Shown: positions 35,400 to 45,666 of the stretch, piece by piece
Position numbering within the stretch: position 1 is the stretch's first letter
Layout: every line of letters starts with the position of its first letter
Origin: Pseudodonghicola xiamenensis DSM 18339
GTDB taxonomy: Bacteria > Pseudomonadota > Alphaproteobacteria > Rhodobacterales > Rhodobacteraceae
Direction of reading: 5' to 3'
Length of the DNA: 64,000 nucleotides
Assembly (NCBI RefSeq): GCF_000429365.1
Contig: NZ_AUBS01000002.1
Location: 62,001-126,000 of the forward strand
The notes under the pieces: generated by a model
Databases searched by the model: none
Told to the model about the DNA's origin: nothing
The model's input: only the letters and a program-made list of their open reading frames with translations
Program-made: the position numbers and the translations under genes

Positions 35400-36053
35400 T
35401 TATTCCGTCACGGCCACAGGCACCAGCGTCCCGGCCTTGGCTTCTGCGGTCAGACGGGCGTTGTTCTTCGCCAGCCCCTCTTGCAGATCGCCACTGTCGT
35501 TCTCGTACAGCTCTTCGGTCTTCACACCCGGAAACTGACCGAACTGCTGCGCCAGCTTGGTGGGATAGAAGGTGGTCCGAATGCCTTCGAACCCCGGGAT
35601 CTGTCGCAGCAAGCTCGAAGTCGCATTGGCGCAGAAGGCCTGCGACACCGGACCGGCCTTCAGCGCCAGGCGATATGCGATCTCGGCCTGGGCCGGGCTG
35701 ACCTGGATGGTCTGCACCACCACATGGTGGGTGCTGCGTGCATGAGACGACCGATAGGCATGCTCAACCGCCGGGGTGATGCCGAACAGCACATCGTTCC
35801 GCTCGGGCACGACATCGGCATAGAAGGACCCGGCGGGATCGAAGATCACCCGCTCCGACGCGTTGATCATCAGGGAACTGTGACCCCCGGCCCCGGTGCG
35901 GTTGTTCACCATGGTATAGAGCGTCAGCGTCTTCGGCCCCGCGTCACGATAGGAAACCGAGGCAACGGTGGCATCATCGGCATAGGGGCGTTTATGGGCA
36001 ACGCAGCCAGCAACCGCCAGCAGCGCGACGGAGAGGAGAATAGCACGAAACAC
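35400..36053 (-). CDS. Putative lipoprotein of unknown function
   Basis: The 217-residue protein begins MFRAILLSVALLAVAGCVAHK, a signal peptide with a lipobox ending at Cys17, so it should be lipid-anchored in the periplasm. The mature part contains LTLYTMVNNRTGAGGHSSLM and SERVIFDPAGSFYAD, later VQTIQVSPAQAEIAYRLAL and FCANATSSLLRQIPGFEG. The GHSSLMIN and VIFDPAG blocks resemble papain-like/DUF4105-type sequences with a possible His, but no catalytic triad can be established. Convergent with azlD. Confidence 0.8.
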   Translation of the reverse strand: MFRAILLSVALLAVAGCVAHKRPYADDATVASVSYRDAGPKTLTLYTMVNNRTGAGGHSSLMINASERVIFDPAGSFYADVVPERNDVLFGITPAVEHAYRSSHARSTHHVVVQTIQVSPAQAEIAYRLALKAGPVSQAFCANATSSLLRQIPGFEGIRTTFYPTKLAQQFGQFPGVKTEELYENDSGDLQEGLAKNNARLTAEAKAGTLVPVAVTE

Positions 36054-36143
36054 GGGAAATCCGGGCTCCTGAATATCGGGAACAAAAAGGAAAACACCGA
36101 CCCAGCAGGAGATCGGCGCAAACGGCCAATCGGCGCGAATGGA

Positions 36144-36278
36144 TCAGGTCATGAAGACCGCCATGAACACCGCCAGCAGTGCCAGGACGACAACTGCCCA
36201 GACGACGAATTTGACAAAGCCCTCATAGGTCTTGGTCTGTGCGGTGATATCCATCGTGCCGTGCTTGAACTCAGCCAT
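36144..36278 (-). CDS. aa3-type cytochrome c oxidase subunit IV
   Basis: This 44-residue protein reads MAEFKHGTMDITAQTKTYEG, followed by a single TM helix FVKFVVWAVVVLALLAVFMAV. It matches the short subunit IV of alphaproteobacterial aa3 oxidases: a cytoplasmic N-terminal segment with one membrane span. GGGGG four bases before the ATG serves as ribosome-binding site. It stands alone, away from the other oxidase genes, between a lipoprotein gene and a metallo-hydrolase gene. Confidence 0.88.
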   Translation of the reverse strand: MAEFKHGTMDITAQTKTYEGFVKFVVWAVVVLALLAVFMAVFMT

Positions 36279-36341
36279 GGGACCCCCATCCTGTCAAGAA
36301 ACCATCGTTTGCCTTATGGATACCCAATTCGGCCCCCGCTG

Positions 36342-37403
36342 TCACTCGTTTCCGACCTCTTCAAGACGCTGATAGACCCAGGCACCATCGTCGCGGCGAC
36401 TCCGGCTCACCTGGCCGCTGAGATAGAGGTGATTGACATGTGACACCGCCTCGACCAGCGCCAGCCCGTATTCACCGGGGCCGATGGTCCGCTTGAACAG
36501 TGGAGGGAAACACTCGGCGGCGCTGCGGGGCTGCTCCAGATGTTTCAGCAGGCGCTTCAGCGCGCTGTGGTGATTCTGGATCAGTTGCGCCATCCTGAGC
36601 GGCAGGCCGACAAAGGGCATCTTGTGACCACCAAGCGCCAGTTGCCCGGGCCGGGCCAGCGCTGACAGCCGTTCGCAGGCGGCCAGCCATTCGGCCAGGG
36701 GATCGGCCAGGGGTTCGGTCGCATGCACACCGATATTCGGGCTGATCGACGACAGGATCTGATCGCCGGTCAGCACCAGATCGTCATCGAGGCTCCAGAA
36801 GGTCGCATGTTCCGGCGCGTGGCCATCGCCCATATGGACCGACCAGCGCCGCCCGCCCATGCGGATGGTGTCGCCTTCCTTGACCCGGGTGTAACCCAGC
36901 GGCAGCGGCGCCACCACATCGGCAAAATTGAAGGGCCGTTCCGCCTTGCGCTGCGCCAGGATCTCAGGGTCCATTCCGGCGCCGCGATAATAGGCCTCGG
37001 TCTCGGGCGGCATTTGCTCCTGCACGTCGAGCGTCAACATGCGCGCGAACAGCCAGGAGGTGCGCGAGGTCACCAATTCGGCACCGAAGTCGGTCTGGAA
37101 CCAGCCGGCAAGGCCAATGTGATCGGGGTGGTGATGCGTCGCCACCACCCGCCGCACCGGCTTGCCCTTGAGCGGACCGGCCAGAAGGCCGGCCCAGATG
37201 TCGCGCGACTTTCGGGTGTCGAACCCGGTGTCGACCAGCGTCCAGCCATCGCCGTCATCCAGCGCATAGACATTGACGTGGTCCAGCTTCATCGGCAACG
37301 GCAGCCGCAGCCACAGAATCCCTTCGGCGACCTCAATCGCCTCGCCCGGCGCGGGCGGTTCGTCCCAGGGATATCTCAGCGTGCGCGGCGGCTGCGCGTC
37401 CAT
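36342..37403 (-). CDS. Metallo-beta-lactamase fold hydrolase
   Basis: The 353-residue protein has the binuclear metal motif VVATHHHPDHIGLAGWF (HxHxDH), a downstream HMGDGHAPEHATFWS histidine, LVLTGDQILSS aspartate and a C-terminal helical region with NHLYLSGQ. The longer C-terminus resembles the group including hydroxyacyl-type thioesterase and LACTB2-like enzymes. Its ATG is four bases after the stop of the upstream acyl-CoA dehydrogenase gene, so the two form an operon. Acyl-thioester hydrolysis is a reasonable guess from context. Confidence 0.9.
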   Translation of the reverse strand: MDAQPPRTLRYPWDEPPAPGEAIEVAEGILWLRLPLPMKLDHVNVYALDDGDGWTLVDTGFDTRKSRDIWAGLLAGPLKGKPVRRVVATHHHPDHIGLAGWFQTDFGAELVTSRTSWLFARMLTLDVQEQMPPETEAYYRGAGMDPEILAQRKAERPFNFADVVAPLPLGYTRVKEGDTIRMGGRRWSVHMGDGHAPEHATFWSLDDDLVLTGDQILSSISPNIGVHATEPLADPLAEWLAACERLSALARPGQLALGGHKMPFVGLPLRMAQLIQNHHSALKRLLKHLEQPRSAAECFPPLFKRTIGPGEYGLALVEAVSHVNHLYLSGQVSRSRRDDGAWVYQRLEEVGNE

Positions 37404-37407
37404 CGCC

Positions 37408-39123
37408 TCAGCCCCGTTCGAGATCGTCGCCGCTCAGCGCATAGAGTCCCTCTGCGCCGGCCTGAGCATAGGCCAGAAGCGAGGCATGTTCAGGCAGCAT
37501 GCGCTGGATGTAGAACTCGGCCAGCTTGGCATGCGCCCCTTGCGGATCGGCCAGCGCGGCGACCAGATGGTAATGGCCGCCCAGCACCCGGGCAAAGCCC
37601 TTGAGATAGGGAACAGCCCCGGCAAAGCGGGTGTTCATATCCTTCTGCGAGGTCAGCCATTCGGTGGCTTCGCGCAGGGTCTCGGCCGCCTGCCAGACGG
37701 CTTCCGCCAGTGCCGGCATCGTCCCGCGGGCGCGTTCGGCCTGATCCTGGATTTCATCCAGCAGGCGTGAGGCGGCCTCGCCCCCGTCCATCATCTTGCG
37801 GCCGACAAGGTCCATCGCCTGAATGCCGTTGGTGCCCTCGTAGATCGCGGTAACGCGCACGTCGCGGTAATATTGCGCCGCGCCGGTTTCCTCGATGAAG
37901 CCCATGCCACCATGCACCTGCACGCCGGACTGAGCCACCGAGATACCGGTATCAGTGCCGAAGGCCTTGGCGATCGGCGTCAGCAGCGCGGCCCGGGCGG
38001 CCCATTCGGGCTCGGCCGTGGCGGTCTGCATGTCGATGGCAACCGCGCAGGACAGCAGGATCGCCCGGGCGGTAAACACCTCGGCCTTCATCTCCAACAG
38101 CATCCGACGCACATCGGCGTGATCGACGATCATGCCGGCCCCCTCGACCGGCGTCCGGCCCTGCCGACGTGCCAAAGCATAGGCCACAGCATGCTGATAG
38201 GCACCTTCCGCCGCGCCGACACCCTGACCGCCGACGCCGAGCCGGGCGTTGTTCATCATGGTGAACATTGCCGCCATGCCGCCGTGTTCGGGGCCGACCA
38301 GCCAGCCGGTGGCACCATCGTATTGCATCACGCAGGTCGGCGAGCCGTGCAGACCCATCTTGTGTTCCAGGCTGACCACCTTCAGGCTATTGGCCTTGCC
38401 CGGGTTGCCGTTTTCGTCCGGCAGGAACTTCGGCACCAGGAACAGCGAAATCCCCTTGGTCCCCGGCACCCCGTCAGGCAGCCGAGCCAGCACCAGGTGG
38501 CAGACGTTTTCGGTGATGTCGTTGTCACCCCAGGAGATGAAGATCTTCTGCCCCGAGATCGCGAAGGTGCCATCACCATTCGGCACAGCCTTGGAGCTGA
38601 GCGCGCCAACGTCGGATCCGGCCTGCGGCTCGGTCAGGTTCATGGTGCCCGACCACTCACCGCTGATCAGCTTCGGCAGATACAGCTCCTTGATCGCGTC
38701 CGAGGCGTGATGCGCCAGCGCCTCGATCTGGCCCTGGCTCATCAGCGGGGCAAGTTGCAGCGACAGGCAGGCGGCGCTCATCATCTCGTTGACACTGGTG
38801 GACAGCGTCATCGGCAGACCCATACCGCCATATTCCTCGGGCGCGCTCATGCCGATCCAACCGCCCTCGGCAATCGCCTTGAAGCCTTCGGAAAAGCCGG
38901 GGCTGGTCCGGACCACGCCGTTTTCCAGCTTGGCCGGATGCAGATCCCCATTGCGGTTCAGAGGCGCCATCACCTCTTCGCACATCTTCCCGGCTTCTGA
39001 GAGGATCGCTGTCACCACATCGTTGTCGGCTTCGGCGAAACGCTCGGTCTGGGCAATCTGGTCGTACCCCACAACGTTGCGGAGCAGGAATTCATATTCG
39101 GAAACAGGCGCACGATAAGGCAT
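37408..39123 (-). CDS. DmdC-like acyl-CoA dehydrogenase with C-terminal extension
   Basis: The 571-residue FAD enzyme is longer than ordinary acyl-CoA dehydrogenases (near 380) and carries the C-terminal helical domain of the DmdC/AidB-like group. Core motifs are WSGTMNLTEPQAGSDVGAL, ISGQKIFISWGDNDI and the catalytic-Glu segment VTAIYEGTNGIQAMDL. DmdC oxidises 3-methylmercaptopropionyl-CoA from DMSP in marine Rhodobacterales, but close paralogues with other substrates are common, so I do not assign dmdC. ATG 39123 (MPYRAPVSEYEF) is family typical; the open frame upstream is ignored. It is divergent from tsaC. Confidence 0.91.
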   Translation of the reverse strand: MPYRAPVSEYEFLLRNVVGYDQIAQTERFAEADNDVVTAILSEAGKMCEEVMAPLNRNGDLHPAKLENGVVRTSPGFSEGFKAIAEGGWIGMSAPEEYGGMGLPMTLSTSVNEMMSAACLSLQLAPLMSQGQIEALAHHASDAIKELYLPKLISGEWSGTMNLTEPQAGSDVGALSSKAVPNGDGTFAISGQKIFISWGDNDITENVCHLVLARLPDGVPGTKGISLFLVPKFLPDENGNPGKANSLKVVSLEHKMGLHGSPTCVMQYDGATGWLVGPEHGGMAAMFTMMNNARLGVGGQGVGAAEGAYQHAVAYALARRQGRTPVEGAGMIVDHADVRRMLLEMKAEVFTARAILLSCAVAIDMQTATAEPEWAARAALLTPIAKAFGTDTGISVAQSGVQVHGGMGFIEETGAAQYYRDVRVTAIYEGTNGIQAMDLVGRKMMDGGEAASRLLDEIQDQAERARGTMPALAEAVWQAAETLREATEWLTSQKDMNTRFAGAVPYLKGFARVLGGHYHLVAALADPQGAHAKLAEFYIQRMLPEHASLLAYAQAGAEGLYALSGDDLERG

Positions 39124-39254
39124 TTGCGTTCTCTTGTCTGCGCGGCGCCTGATCTGGCGGGCTTGGCTTCCACCGGCGGCACCGCTATGGCTCAACCTGC
39201 GAAGATACCTAACCAGCCCCCACGTGCAAGCAACCGAAACGCGGCGTCAAAGCC

Positions 39255-40202
39255 ATGCCTGAAAAAGAAACCCTGCGCCTCACCCCGAGACAGGAAGATA
39301 TCGAGCGGGCAGCAGCGCTGCTGCGCGCCGGCGAACTGGTCGCCTTCCCGACTGAGACAGTCTACGGGCTGGGCGCGGATGCCTGCAACGGCACGGCGGT
39401 GGCCGGCATCTATGCCGCCAAGGGCCGGCCCAGCTTCAACCCGCTGATCGCGCATTTTCCCGATGCCGAAACCGCCCGGGCCTATGTCGAATGGCCCGAT
39501 CTGGCCGAGCGGCTGGCGGCGGCCTTCTGGCCCGGCCCGCTCACTCTGGTGCTGCCCCTGAAACCCGGCCACGGGATTTCCGAACTGACCACGGCCGGGC
39601 TCGACACACTGGGGGTAAGGGTGCCGGCGCATCCGACGGCGCAGAAGCTGCTGCGCGCCTTCGGCGGCCCGGTGGCCGCTCCCTCGGCCAATCCGTCAGG
39701 TCGCATCAGCCCCACCACGGCGGACCATGTGCTGGCCGGCCTCTCCGGCAGAATCGCGGCTGTGGTGGATGACGGCGCCTGCCCGGTGGGGGTGGAATCG
39801 ACCATCCTCGGCCTGGTCGAGGCCCCGGTCCTGCTGCGCCCCGGCGGGATCGCGGCAGAGGCAATCGAAGCACTTCTGGGCGCCCCGCTGCCGCACCAGG
39901 CCGGCGATGCGGCGATCAACGCCCCGGGACAGCTCCGGTCGCATTACGCACCCAAGGCCAGCGTCCGGCTGAATGCCGAGGCGCCGGAGCCCGGAGAGCT
40001 GTTTCTGGGCTTCGGCCCCCGCGACGGGGATCTGAACCTATCGCCCGCCGGCGATCTGGCCGAAGCGGCCGCGCATCTCTTCGGTTATCTGCATGCGCTC
40101 GATGCCCGCGGCGCCCCGATCGCGGTGGCGCCGGTACCGGAACAGGGACTGGGCGCGGCGATCAACGACAGGCTGCGCCGCGCGGCAGCACCGCGAGATT
40201 GA
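39255..40202 (+). CDS. L-threonylcarbamoyladenylate synthase (Sua5/TsaC type)
   Basis: The 315-residue enzyme makes threonylcarbamoyl-AMP for the t6A37 modification of tRNAs. The YrdC domain shows FPTETVYGLGADA, AAKGRPSFNPLIAHF, FWPGPLTLVL and PVAAPSANPSGRISPT. The extra ~110 C-terminal residues with RSHYAPKASVRL mark the longer Sua5 type rather than the short TsaC. It is convergent with the yqgE-like gene. Confidence 0.95.
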   Translation: MPEKETLRLTPRQEDIERAAALLRAGELVAFPTETVYGLGADACNGTAVAGIYAAKGRPSFNPLIAHFPDAETARAYVEWPDLAERLAAAFWPGPLTLVLPLKPGHGISELTTAGLDTLGVRVPAHPTAQKLLRAFGGPVAAPSANPSGRISPTTADHVLAGLSGRIAAVVDDGACPVGVESTILGLVEAPVLLRPGGIAAEAIEALLGAPLPHQAGDAAINAPGQLRSHYAPKASVRLNAEAPEPGELFLGFGPRDGDLNLSPAGDLAEAAAHLFGYLHALDARGAPIAVAPVPEQGLGAAINDRLRRAAAPRD

Positions 40203-40234
40203 CCATATCCGACTGAAAACAGCCGCAGCGGTTG

Positions 40235-40792
40235 TCAGGCCCGCCCGGCGCAGGCCGACAGCGTCAGAGGATCCACTCCCAACGTGCGCAGCGCGGCCTC
40301 CCATTTGGTGGCATCGGCCGGATCGAAAATCAGCGCCGGATCGGCCTCTGCGGTCAACCAGACATTCATCGCGATCTCGTCTTCCAGTTGCCCCGGCCCC
40401 CAGCCGGCATAGCCCAGCGTCAACAACGCCCTGCCCGGCCCTTGTCCGCCCGCGATATCCTCGAGCACATCCATCGTCGCAGTCATGCGGAACTGGTCCG
40501 AAACGACCATCGAATGCAGGTTCGCCTCATAATCCGCCGAATGCAGCACAAAGCCCCGGGCGGTTTCGACCGGGCCACCGAAATGCACCGGCATGCGACC
40601 GTACTCGGGCACCGACGCCTCGATCTTGAGCTGTTCCAGCAAATCCGCCAACCGCAGATCGGGCGCGGGCTTGTTGACGATCAACCCCATCGCGCCGTCC
40701 TTGCCATGGCTGCAAAGGAAGACCACAGCCCGATCAAATCGCGTGTCTCCCATCCCGGGCATGGCGATCAAGAGTTTACCTGTCAGGTCCAT
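40235..40792 (-). CDS. YqgE/AlgH family protein
   Basis: The 185-residue protein matches the UPF0301/YqgE family: GKLLIAMPGMGDTRFDRAVV at the N-terminus, GAMGLIVNKPAPDL, VHFGGPVETARGFVLH and the C-terminal LLTLGYAGWGPGQLEDEI. The family's molecular function is not known. ATG 40792 fits the conserved N-terminus; a TTG two codons earlier is possible. Confidence 0.93.
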   Translation of the reverse strand: MDLTGKLLIAMPGMGDTRFDRAVVFLCSHGKDGAMGLIVNKPAPDLRLADLLEQLKIEASVPEYGRMPVHFGGPVETARGFVLHSADYEANLHSMVVSDQFRMTATMDVLEDIAGGQGPGRALLTLGYAGWGPGQLEDEIAMNVWLTAEADPALIFDPADATKWEAALRTLGVDPLTLSACAGRA

Positions 40793-40959
40793 CGGCAAGC
40801 GGTCCCGAAATGATCAAATCCTTACCATCGTAACATGGTCTTCCCGCGCAGTGGGCGCAAGTCCGCTGCGTCACAGCTTCGTGAAAGGAAAAATCCGCCC
40901 CGATATCGTTAGATAGTGTTTCAGAACCGCTTGGAATCCACCGCCTTACACGCCATTTA

Positions 40960-41844
40960 ATGAATATGTTCAATTTTGCTTCCAGATGTCTGATCGCCAA
41001 GTTTATGGCACCGAAACTTTTGACGGTCTGCGCCGCCAGCCTGCTGTCGATGGCACCGCTGCCTGTGGTTCCTTTTGCCGCTGGCCCAGCACTGGCTGTC
41101 CCCGCCACACTGAAGGATCTGGTCCGGATCGAGGTGCTCGACGGAGGCCAGACCAAGCGCGGAACCTATATCGCCGCCCTGCGGCTGACCCTTTCGGACG
41201 GATGGAAGACCTATTGGCGCGCCCCTGGCGAGGCTGGCATCCCCCCCAGTTTCGACTGGCGAGGATCGCGTAATCTGGGCGATGTGGTGATCACCTGGCC
41301 AGCGCCAGAGGTGTTCGAGGCCAATGGGCTCAGGACCATCGGATACAAGCACCAGCTTGTCCTGCCGATCGAGGTGACACCGGCGAAACCGGGTCAACCC
41401 GTGCGGTTGAAAGGCACCATCGACTTCGGCCTTTGCAGCGATGTTTGCATTCCCGGATCGCTCGATTTCGATCATCAGATCGACCCTGCGGCCGGGCGCA
41501 ATCCGGCGATCGTCGCCGCCCTGGCCTCGCGGCCCTATTCGGCGCAGGAGGCCGGTGTGCGCGCGGCAACCTGCCGCCTGTCCCCCAGCCCCAGCGGGCT
41601 GAAGGTCGAGGCGCGGATTACCATGCCTTCGACCGGCGGTCAGGAGCTCGCGGTCATCGAATCGGGCACCCCCGGCATCTGGGCCACGGAAACCGAAAGC
41701 CGCCGCCAGGGCGATACGCTGATCGCCTCGACCGATCTGAGCAGCGACAACGGCGGCGCCTTCGCGCTGAACCGTTCGGCGATTCGGATCACCGTTCTGG
41801 GCACCAACCATTCGGTTGACATCCGTGGCTGCGACGCGGGCTGA
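40960..41844 (+). CDS. DsbD-alpha-like periplasmic protein with C-x3-C motif
   Basis: The 294-residue protein has a hydrophobic signal segment ([20 protein letters not shown]) and then a domain like the N-terminal thiol domain of DsbD/Scs[39 protein letters not shown], and the redox pair in [14 protein letters not shown]. It lacks the DsbD transmembrane and thioredoxin domains, so it would need a separate electron donor. Such stand-alone proteins are common in alphaproteobacteria. Start is uncertain: ATG 41005 gives a more ordinary signal peptide, and neither ATG has a clear ribosome-binding site. The adjacent Nudix gene begins 2 bases after the stop. Confidence 0.85.
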   Translation: MNMFNFASRCLIAKFMAPKLLTVCAASLLSMAPLPVVPFAAGPALAVPATLKDLVRIEVLDGGQTKRGTYIAALRLTLSDGWKTYWRAPGEAGIPPSFDWRGSRNLGDVVITWPAPEVFEANGLRTIGYKHQLVLPIEVTPAKPGQPVRLKGTIDFGLCSDVCIPGSLDFDHQIDPAAGRNPAIVAALASRPYSAQEAGVRAATCRLSPSPSGLKVEARITMPSTGGQELAVIESGTPGIWATETESRRQGDTLIASTDLSSDNGGAFALNRSAIRITVLGTNHSVDIRGCDAG

Positions 41845-41845
41845 G

Positions 41846-42271
41846 ATGATGCAGCAAACCCCCAAACTTGGAGCCATTGCCGTGGTCGTGCGCGATGGTC
41901 AGGTGCTGCTGGCCCGACGCAAGAAAATGCCCGATGCCGGACTTTGGGGCTTTCCCGGCGGCCATGTCGAACCGGGTGAGACAGCACTTGAGGCCGCCCG
42001 TCGCGAGCTTTTGGAAGAAACCGGCCTGTCGGCTCGGGCCGTCGATTACCTGACCTGCATCGACGTGATCCACAAGGATGCCCAAGACCGCGTTCTGGTG
42101 CATTACCTGCTGGCCGCCGTCCTTTGCACCGATGCCAATGGTCTGCTCAAGGCCGCCGACGATGTGTCTGAAGCCGCCTGGTTCCCCTGCGATCAGGTCC
42201 GCGCCGGCGATCTGGCGATGTCCGCCCAGGTCGCCGAGGTGATGGACCTGGCGATCCTCCGTCAGGGCTGA
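41846..42271 (+). CDS. Nudix hydrolase
   Basis: The 141-residue protein carries a full Nudix box: G-x5-E-x7-REx2EExG is matched by [22 protein letters not shown]. The upstream [18 protein letters not shown] is typical of MutT/ADP-ribose-type members. Substrate could be an oxidised or canonical NTP or a nucleotide sugar. Two adjacent ATG codons (41846, 41849) are possible. Its last ten bases overlap the convergent RND pump gene. Confidence 0.92.
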   Translation: MMQQTPKLGAIAVVVRDGQVLLARRKKMPDAGLWGFPGGHVEPGETALEAARRELLEETGLSARAVDYLTCIDVIHKDAQDRVLVHYLLAAVLCTDANGLLKAADDVSEAAWFPCDQVRAGDLAMSAQVAEVMDLAILRQG

Positions 42272-45200
42272 GCCCGGCGCGCGGCGCGCCCATAGGCAAG
42301 CCCCGCCACCAGATTGGCCAGCGCCAGGATCACCAGCGCCCCCGCCACGAAGACCAGCAGCGCCACCAGCATCGGATCCGCGCCCCCAAGGTGCGGCAGG
42401 ACGCGGGCCAGAGGACCGGGCAAGGCCCCCTCGACCAGCACCCAGCCCATGGTCGCGACCAGCCAGAGCCCCATCGCCGCCGCCGTGCCGGCCACTGTTC
42501 CCTTCACCGCCCGGTTCGGGCTGAAGACCGAGCGGCGCAGCGCCGTCAGCGGCCGCGCGATATCCTGCTGGATCGCGACCAGTGCCGGCACCACCAGCAG
42601 CACCAGAACCATGCCGAAGCCCAGCCCGTAGACCAGCGTGATCACCGTCGGTTTCAGGAATTGCGCCTGCTGCGAGGTTTCGTAGAGCAGTGGCGCCATG
42701 CCCAGAACCGTGGTCAATGTGGTCAGCAGCACCGGCCGCAGCCGGTCCGCAGTCGCATCGACGATCGAGGGGATCAACCCGCGGTCGCGGGCATATTCGT
42801 CGATGGTCGACACCAGAACAATGGAATCGTTGATGATGATCCCGGTCATGCCCAGCAGGCCGACAACGGTGAACATCGCCATCGGAACGCCCCAGATATA
42901 ATGCCCCCAGACCGCGCCCACCATGCCGAAGGGGATCACCGCCATCACCACCATCGGCCGAGTCCAGCTTTCGAAGATCCAGGCCAGCACCAGATAGATC
43001 CCGGTCAGGCAGAGGATCAGCCCCGCTTTCGCGTCGCCGAGGAATTCGCTTTCCTGTTCGCTGAGACCGCCCAGCCGCCATTCCACCTGCCGTTCTTCGG
43101 CGATCCTCGGCAAGATCTCGTCGCGCAGCAGGTTCTGAATCTCGGTCGCGCGGGCCGGGTCATCTTCGGAAATATCGCCGGTCACGCTGATCACCCTGAG
43201 CCCGTTTTCGCGCCGCACGGTGGAAAAGCCGGTACGCTGTTCGACCGTCACGATATCGGAAAGCGGCACATAGGCCCCGGCCGGCGTCCGCATCTGCATA
43301 CGGTCGAGAAAGTCGGCGCTCAGCTCTGCCTCTGGCAGTTCGACACGAATCGCGGCGCTGCGCGGCCCGTCGGGATAGGTCGCCGCCTCGATCCCGTTCA
43401 GCCGGTGGCGCAGAACGCTGCTCAGCTCCTCCATGGTGAAGCCCAGCGCCTGCCCCTGCGCAGTCAGATCGAGAACCAGCTCTTCCTTGTCATAGGACAG
43501 GTTGTCCTCCACCGCCGAGACCTCGGGGAAACGCATCAAGGCCGCCTGCAAATCCTGGCTCGCCCCCTTCAGCGTCCCGACCTCGGCGCCATAGAATTGC
43601 ACATCCAGCGCGTCGCCCCCCGGCCCCGAGCGCCAGCCGCGAAAGCTGAGCAGTTCGGTCATCGGATGACGGCGCACGGCATCTTGCAGATCGGCCACGA
43701 AGGCAAAGCTTGAATAAGGTCTCAGATCCGCGTCGATCAGTTCGATGCTGATCCCCCCCAGCAGGTCGGGATCCTTGGTATCGGCCCCCTCCGGCGCCCG
43801 CCCGGCACTGCCGCCGATCTCGGCCATGACGAAATCCAGCGGGTTGCGGCCATAGCGCGCCTCGTATTCCTTGGCCAACGCCTCGGTGGCGCGCTGCACC
43901 TCTTGCATCATTGCCAGCGTATCGGCCCGGCTCGCGCCTTCGGACATGATGAAATTGCCGGTGACCGATCCCCGCTCCGGCGCGTTGAAAAAGCGCCATT
44001 TCACATCCCCGCGCAGGAACAGGGCCGCCTGGCTGGCCAGCAGCACCACAGCACCGGCAACCACCAGATACCGGCCCCGCACCACCAGGGCGATAAGCTG
44101 ACGGAACAGATGATCACGCAGCCAGCGAAAGCCGCGGTTCACCACCCGGCTGGGAATATCGTACCAATGCGCCTTTTCGGAATGCGCCAGCGCGTGGCTC
44201 ATGTGATTGGGCAGGATCAGGAAACATTCCACCAAGGACGCCAGCAGCACCATGATCACGGTGAAGGGAATATCCTTGATCATATCACCGAAGCGGCCAC
44301 CGATCGCCGACAGCCCGAAGAAGGCGATCACCGTCGTCGCGGTCGAGGCGACGACCGGCATCGCCATGTGACGCGCGGCATTCTCCGCGGCCTGAACCGG
44401 ATGCTCCCGCAGATGGCGTGATCGGAAATCCGCGTGTTCGCCCACCACGATGGCATCGTCGACCACAATGCCCAAGGTGATGATCAGGCCGAACAGGCTG
44501 ATCATGTTGATGGTGATGCCGAAAACATACATCAGCGCGATCGCCGCGAACATCGAGGCCGGGATACCCGCCGCGACCCAGAAGGCAGTGCGTGCGTTCA
44601 GGAACAGGAACAGCAGCACCACCACCAGCGCCAGCCCCATCAACCCGTTGTCGATCAAGATGTTCAGCCGGCCGGTGATCGCCTCGGCCCGGGTGCGGAT
44701 CAGCTGGGCAGTGACCCCCTTGGGCAGGCTCGCCTGCATCCGTGCGACCACCTCTTCGACCTGCTGCTGAATCTTGATCGCATCCCCCGCATCCGAGCGA
44801 TCGACCCGGATCGACATCGCCGGATCCTCACCGACGAAATAGGCGCGGGCACGGTCCGTGCCCTGGACCCGCACCCAGGCGACATCACCCACCGTCAGGG
44901 TCGAGCCATCCGCATTCGACCTGAGCACAACCCCCGCCAATTCCTCGGCGCTGCGCTTCTCGGTCCCGGTGCGCACCCGGGCATTGGCGCCGGTGACATC
45001 GCCGGCGGGGTTCGTCGACACCTCGGCCGCGATCACCGCGGCAATCCGAGCCATGGTCACGTCATGTTCGATCAGCGCCCGCGCCGGCACCTCGATCAGC
45101 GTTTCCGGCGCGGCGACGCCGCGAATGGTGGTGCGGGTGACGCCGACCTCGAACAACCGCGCGACCAGTTCATCGGCAAACTGGCCAAGCTGCTCGGGCG

Positions 45201-45663
45201 CCACCGGCCCGGCGATCACCACATCGGTCACCCGATCCCGCCAGACGCCGCGGCGAACCAGCGGTTCCTCGGCCTCCTCGGGAAGGGTGGTGATCGCATC
45301 GACCGCCGCCTGCACATCGTCCTCGGCCCGGGACATGTCCCAGCCAGGTTCGAACTCCAGCGTCACCGTCGCCAGCCCCTCGCTCGAGACCGAGGCGGTG
45401 CTGTCCACCCCGTCGACCGTCATCAGCGCCGGTTCCAGCACCTGCACGATGGCACCATCCACATCTTCGGGCCCGGCCCCTTCCCATTCCACCTTCACGG
45501 TGACGGTATTGACCACCACATCGGGAAAGAACTGCGCCCGCATGTTGGGAATTGCAGCGATCCCTGCCACCAGCAGGATCATCAACAGAAGGTTTGCCGC
45601 CGTGCGGTGACGGGTGAAATAGCTGAGCAGCCCGCCAACCCGACCGGAGAGATCGCGGATCAT
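42262..45663 (-). CDS. RND family efflux pump permease subunit (second system)
   Basis: The 1133-residue pump shows TM1 near residues 22-40 ([18 protein letters not shown]), large periplasmic porter loops ([20 protein letters not shown]), and the TM4 relay aspartates in [23 protein letters not shown]. The second half has [20 protein letters not shown] and [17 protein letters not shown] long C-terminal tail adds two extra hydrophobic segments ([20 protein letters not shown] and [19 protein letters not shown]), uncommon in RND pumps of about 1050 residues. It starts three bases after the adaptor stop. Confidence 0.93.
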   Translation of the reverse strand: MIRDLSGRVGGLLSYFTRHRTAANLLLMILLVAGIAAIPNMRAQFFPDVVVNTVTVKVEWEGAGPEDVDGAIVQVLEPALMTVDGVDSTASVSSEGLATVTLEFEPGWDMSRAEDDVQAAVDAITTLPEEAEEPLVRRGVWRDRVTDVVIAGPVAPEQLGQFADELVARLFEVGVTRTTIRGVAAPETLIEVPARALIEHDVTMARIAAVIAAEVSTNPAGDVTGANARVRTGTEKRSAEELAGVVLRSNADGSTLTVGDVAWVRVQGTDRARAYFVGEDPAMSIRVDRSDAGDAIKIQQQVEEVVARMQASLPKGVTAQLIRTRAEAITGRLNILIDNGLMGLALVVVLLFLFLNARTAFWVAAGIPASMFAAIALMYVFGITINMISLFGLIITLGIVVDDAIVVGEHADFRSRHLREHPVQAAENAARHMAMPVVASTATTVIAFFGLSAIGGRFGDMIKDIPFTVIMVLLASLVECFLILPNHMSHALAHSEKAHWYDIPSRVVNRGFRWLRDHLFRQLIALVVRGRYLVVAGAVVLLASQAALFLRGDVKWRFFNAPERGSVTGNFIMSEGASRADTLAMMQEVQRATEALAKEYEARYGRNPLDFVMAEIGGSAGRAPEGADTKDPDLLGGISIELIDADLRPYSSFAFVADLQDAVRRHPMTELLSFRGWRSGPGGDALDVQFYGAEVGTLKGASQDLQAALMRFPEVSAVEDNLSYDKEELVLDLTAQGQALGFTMEELSSVLRHRLNGIEAATYPDGPRSAAIRVELPEAELSADFLDRMQMRTPAGAYVPLSDIVTVEQRTGFSTVRRENGLRVISVTGDISEDDPARATEIQNLLRDEILPRIAEERQVEWRLGGLSEQESEFLGDAKAGLILCLTGIYLVLAWIFESWTRPMVVMAVIPFGMVGAVWGHYIWGVPMAMFTVVGLLGMTGIIINDSIVLVSTIDEYARDRGLIPSIVDATADRLRPVLLTTLTTVLGMAPLLYETSQQAQFLKPTVITLVYGLGFGMVLVLLVVPALVAIQQDIARPLTALRRSVFSPNRAVKGTVAGTAAAMGLWLVATMGWVLVEGALPGPLARVLPHLGGADPMLVALLVFVAGALVILALANLVAGLAYGRAARRAQP

Positions 45664-45666
45664 GGC

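Noticed and set aside
37408..39123. Naming the long acyl-CoA dehydrogenase dmdC
   Set aside because: The architecture fits DmdC, but paralogues of this group are common and no DMSP genes adjoin it, so a gene symbol is not justified.
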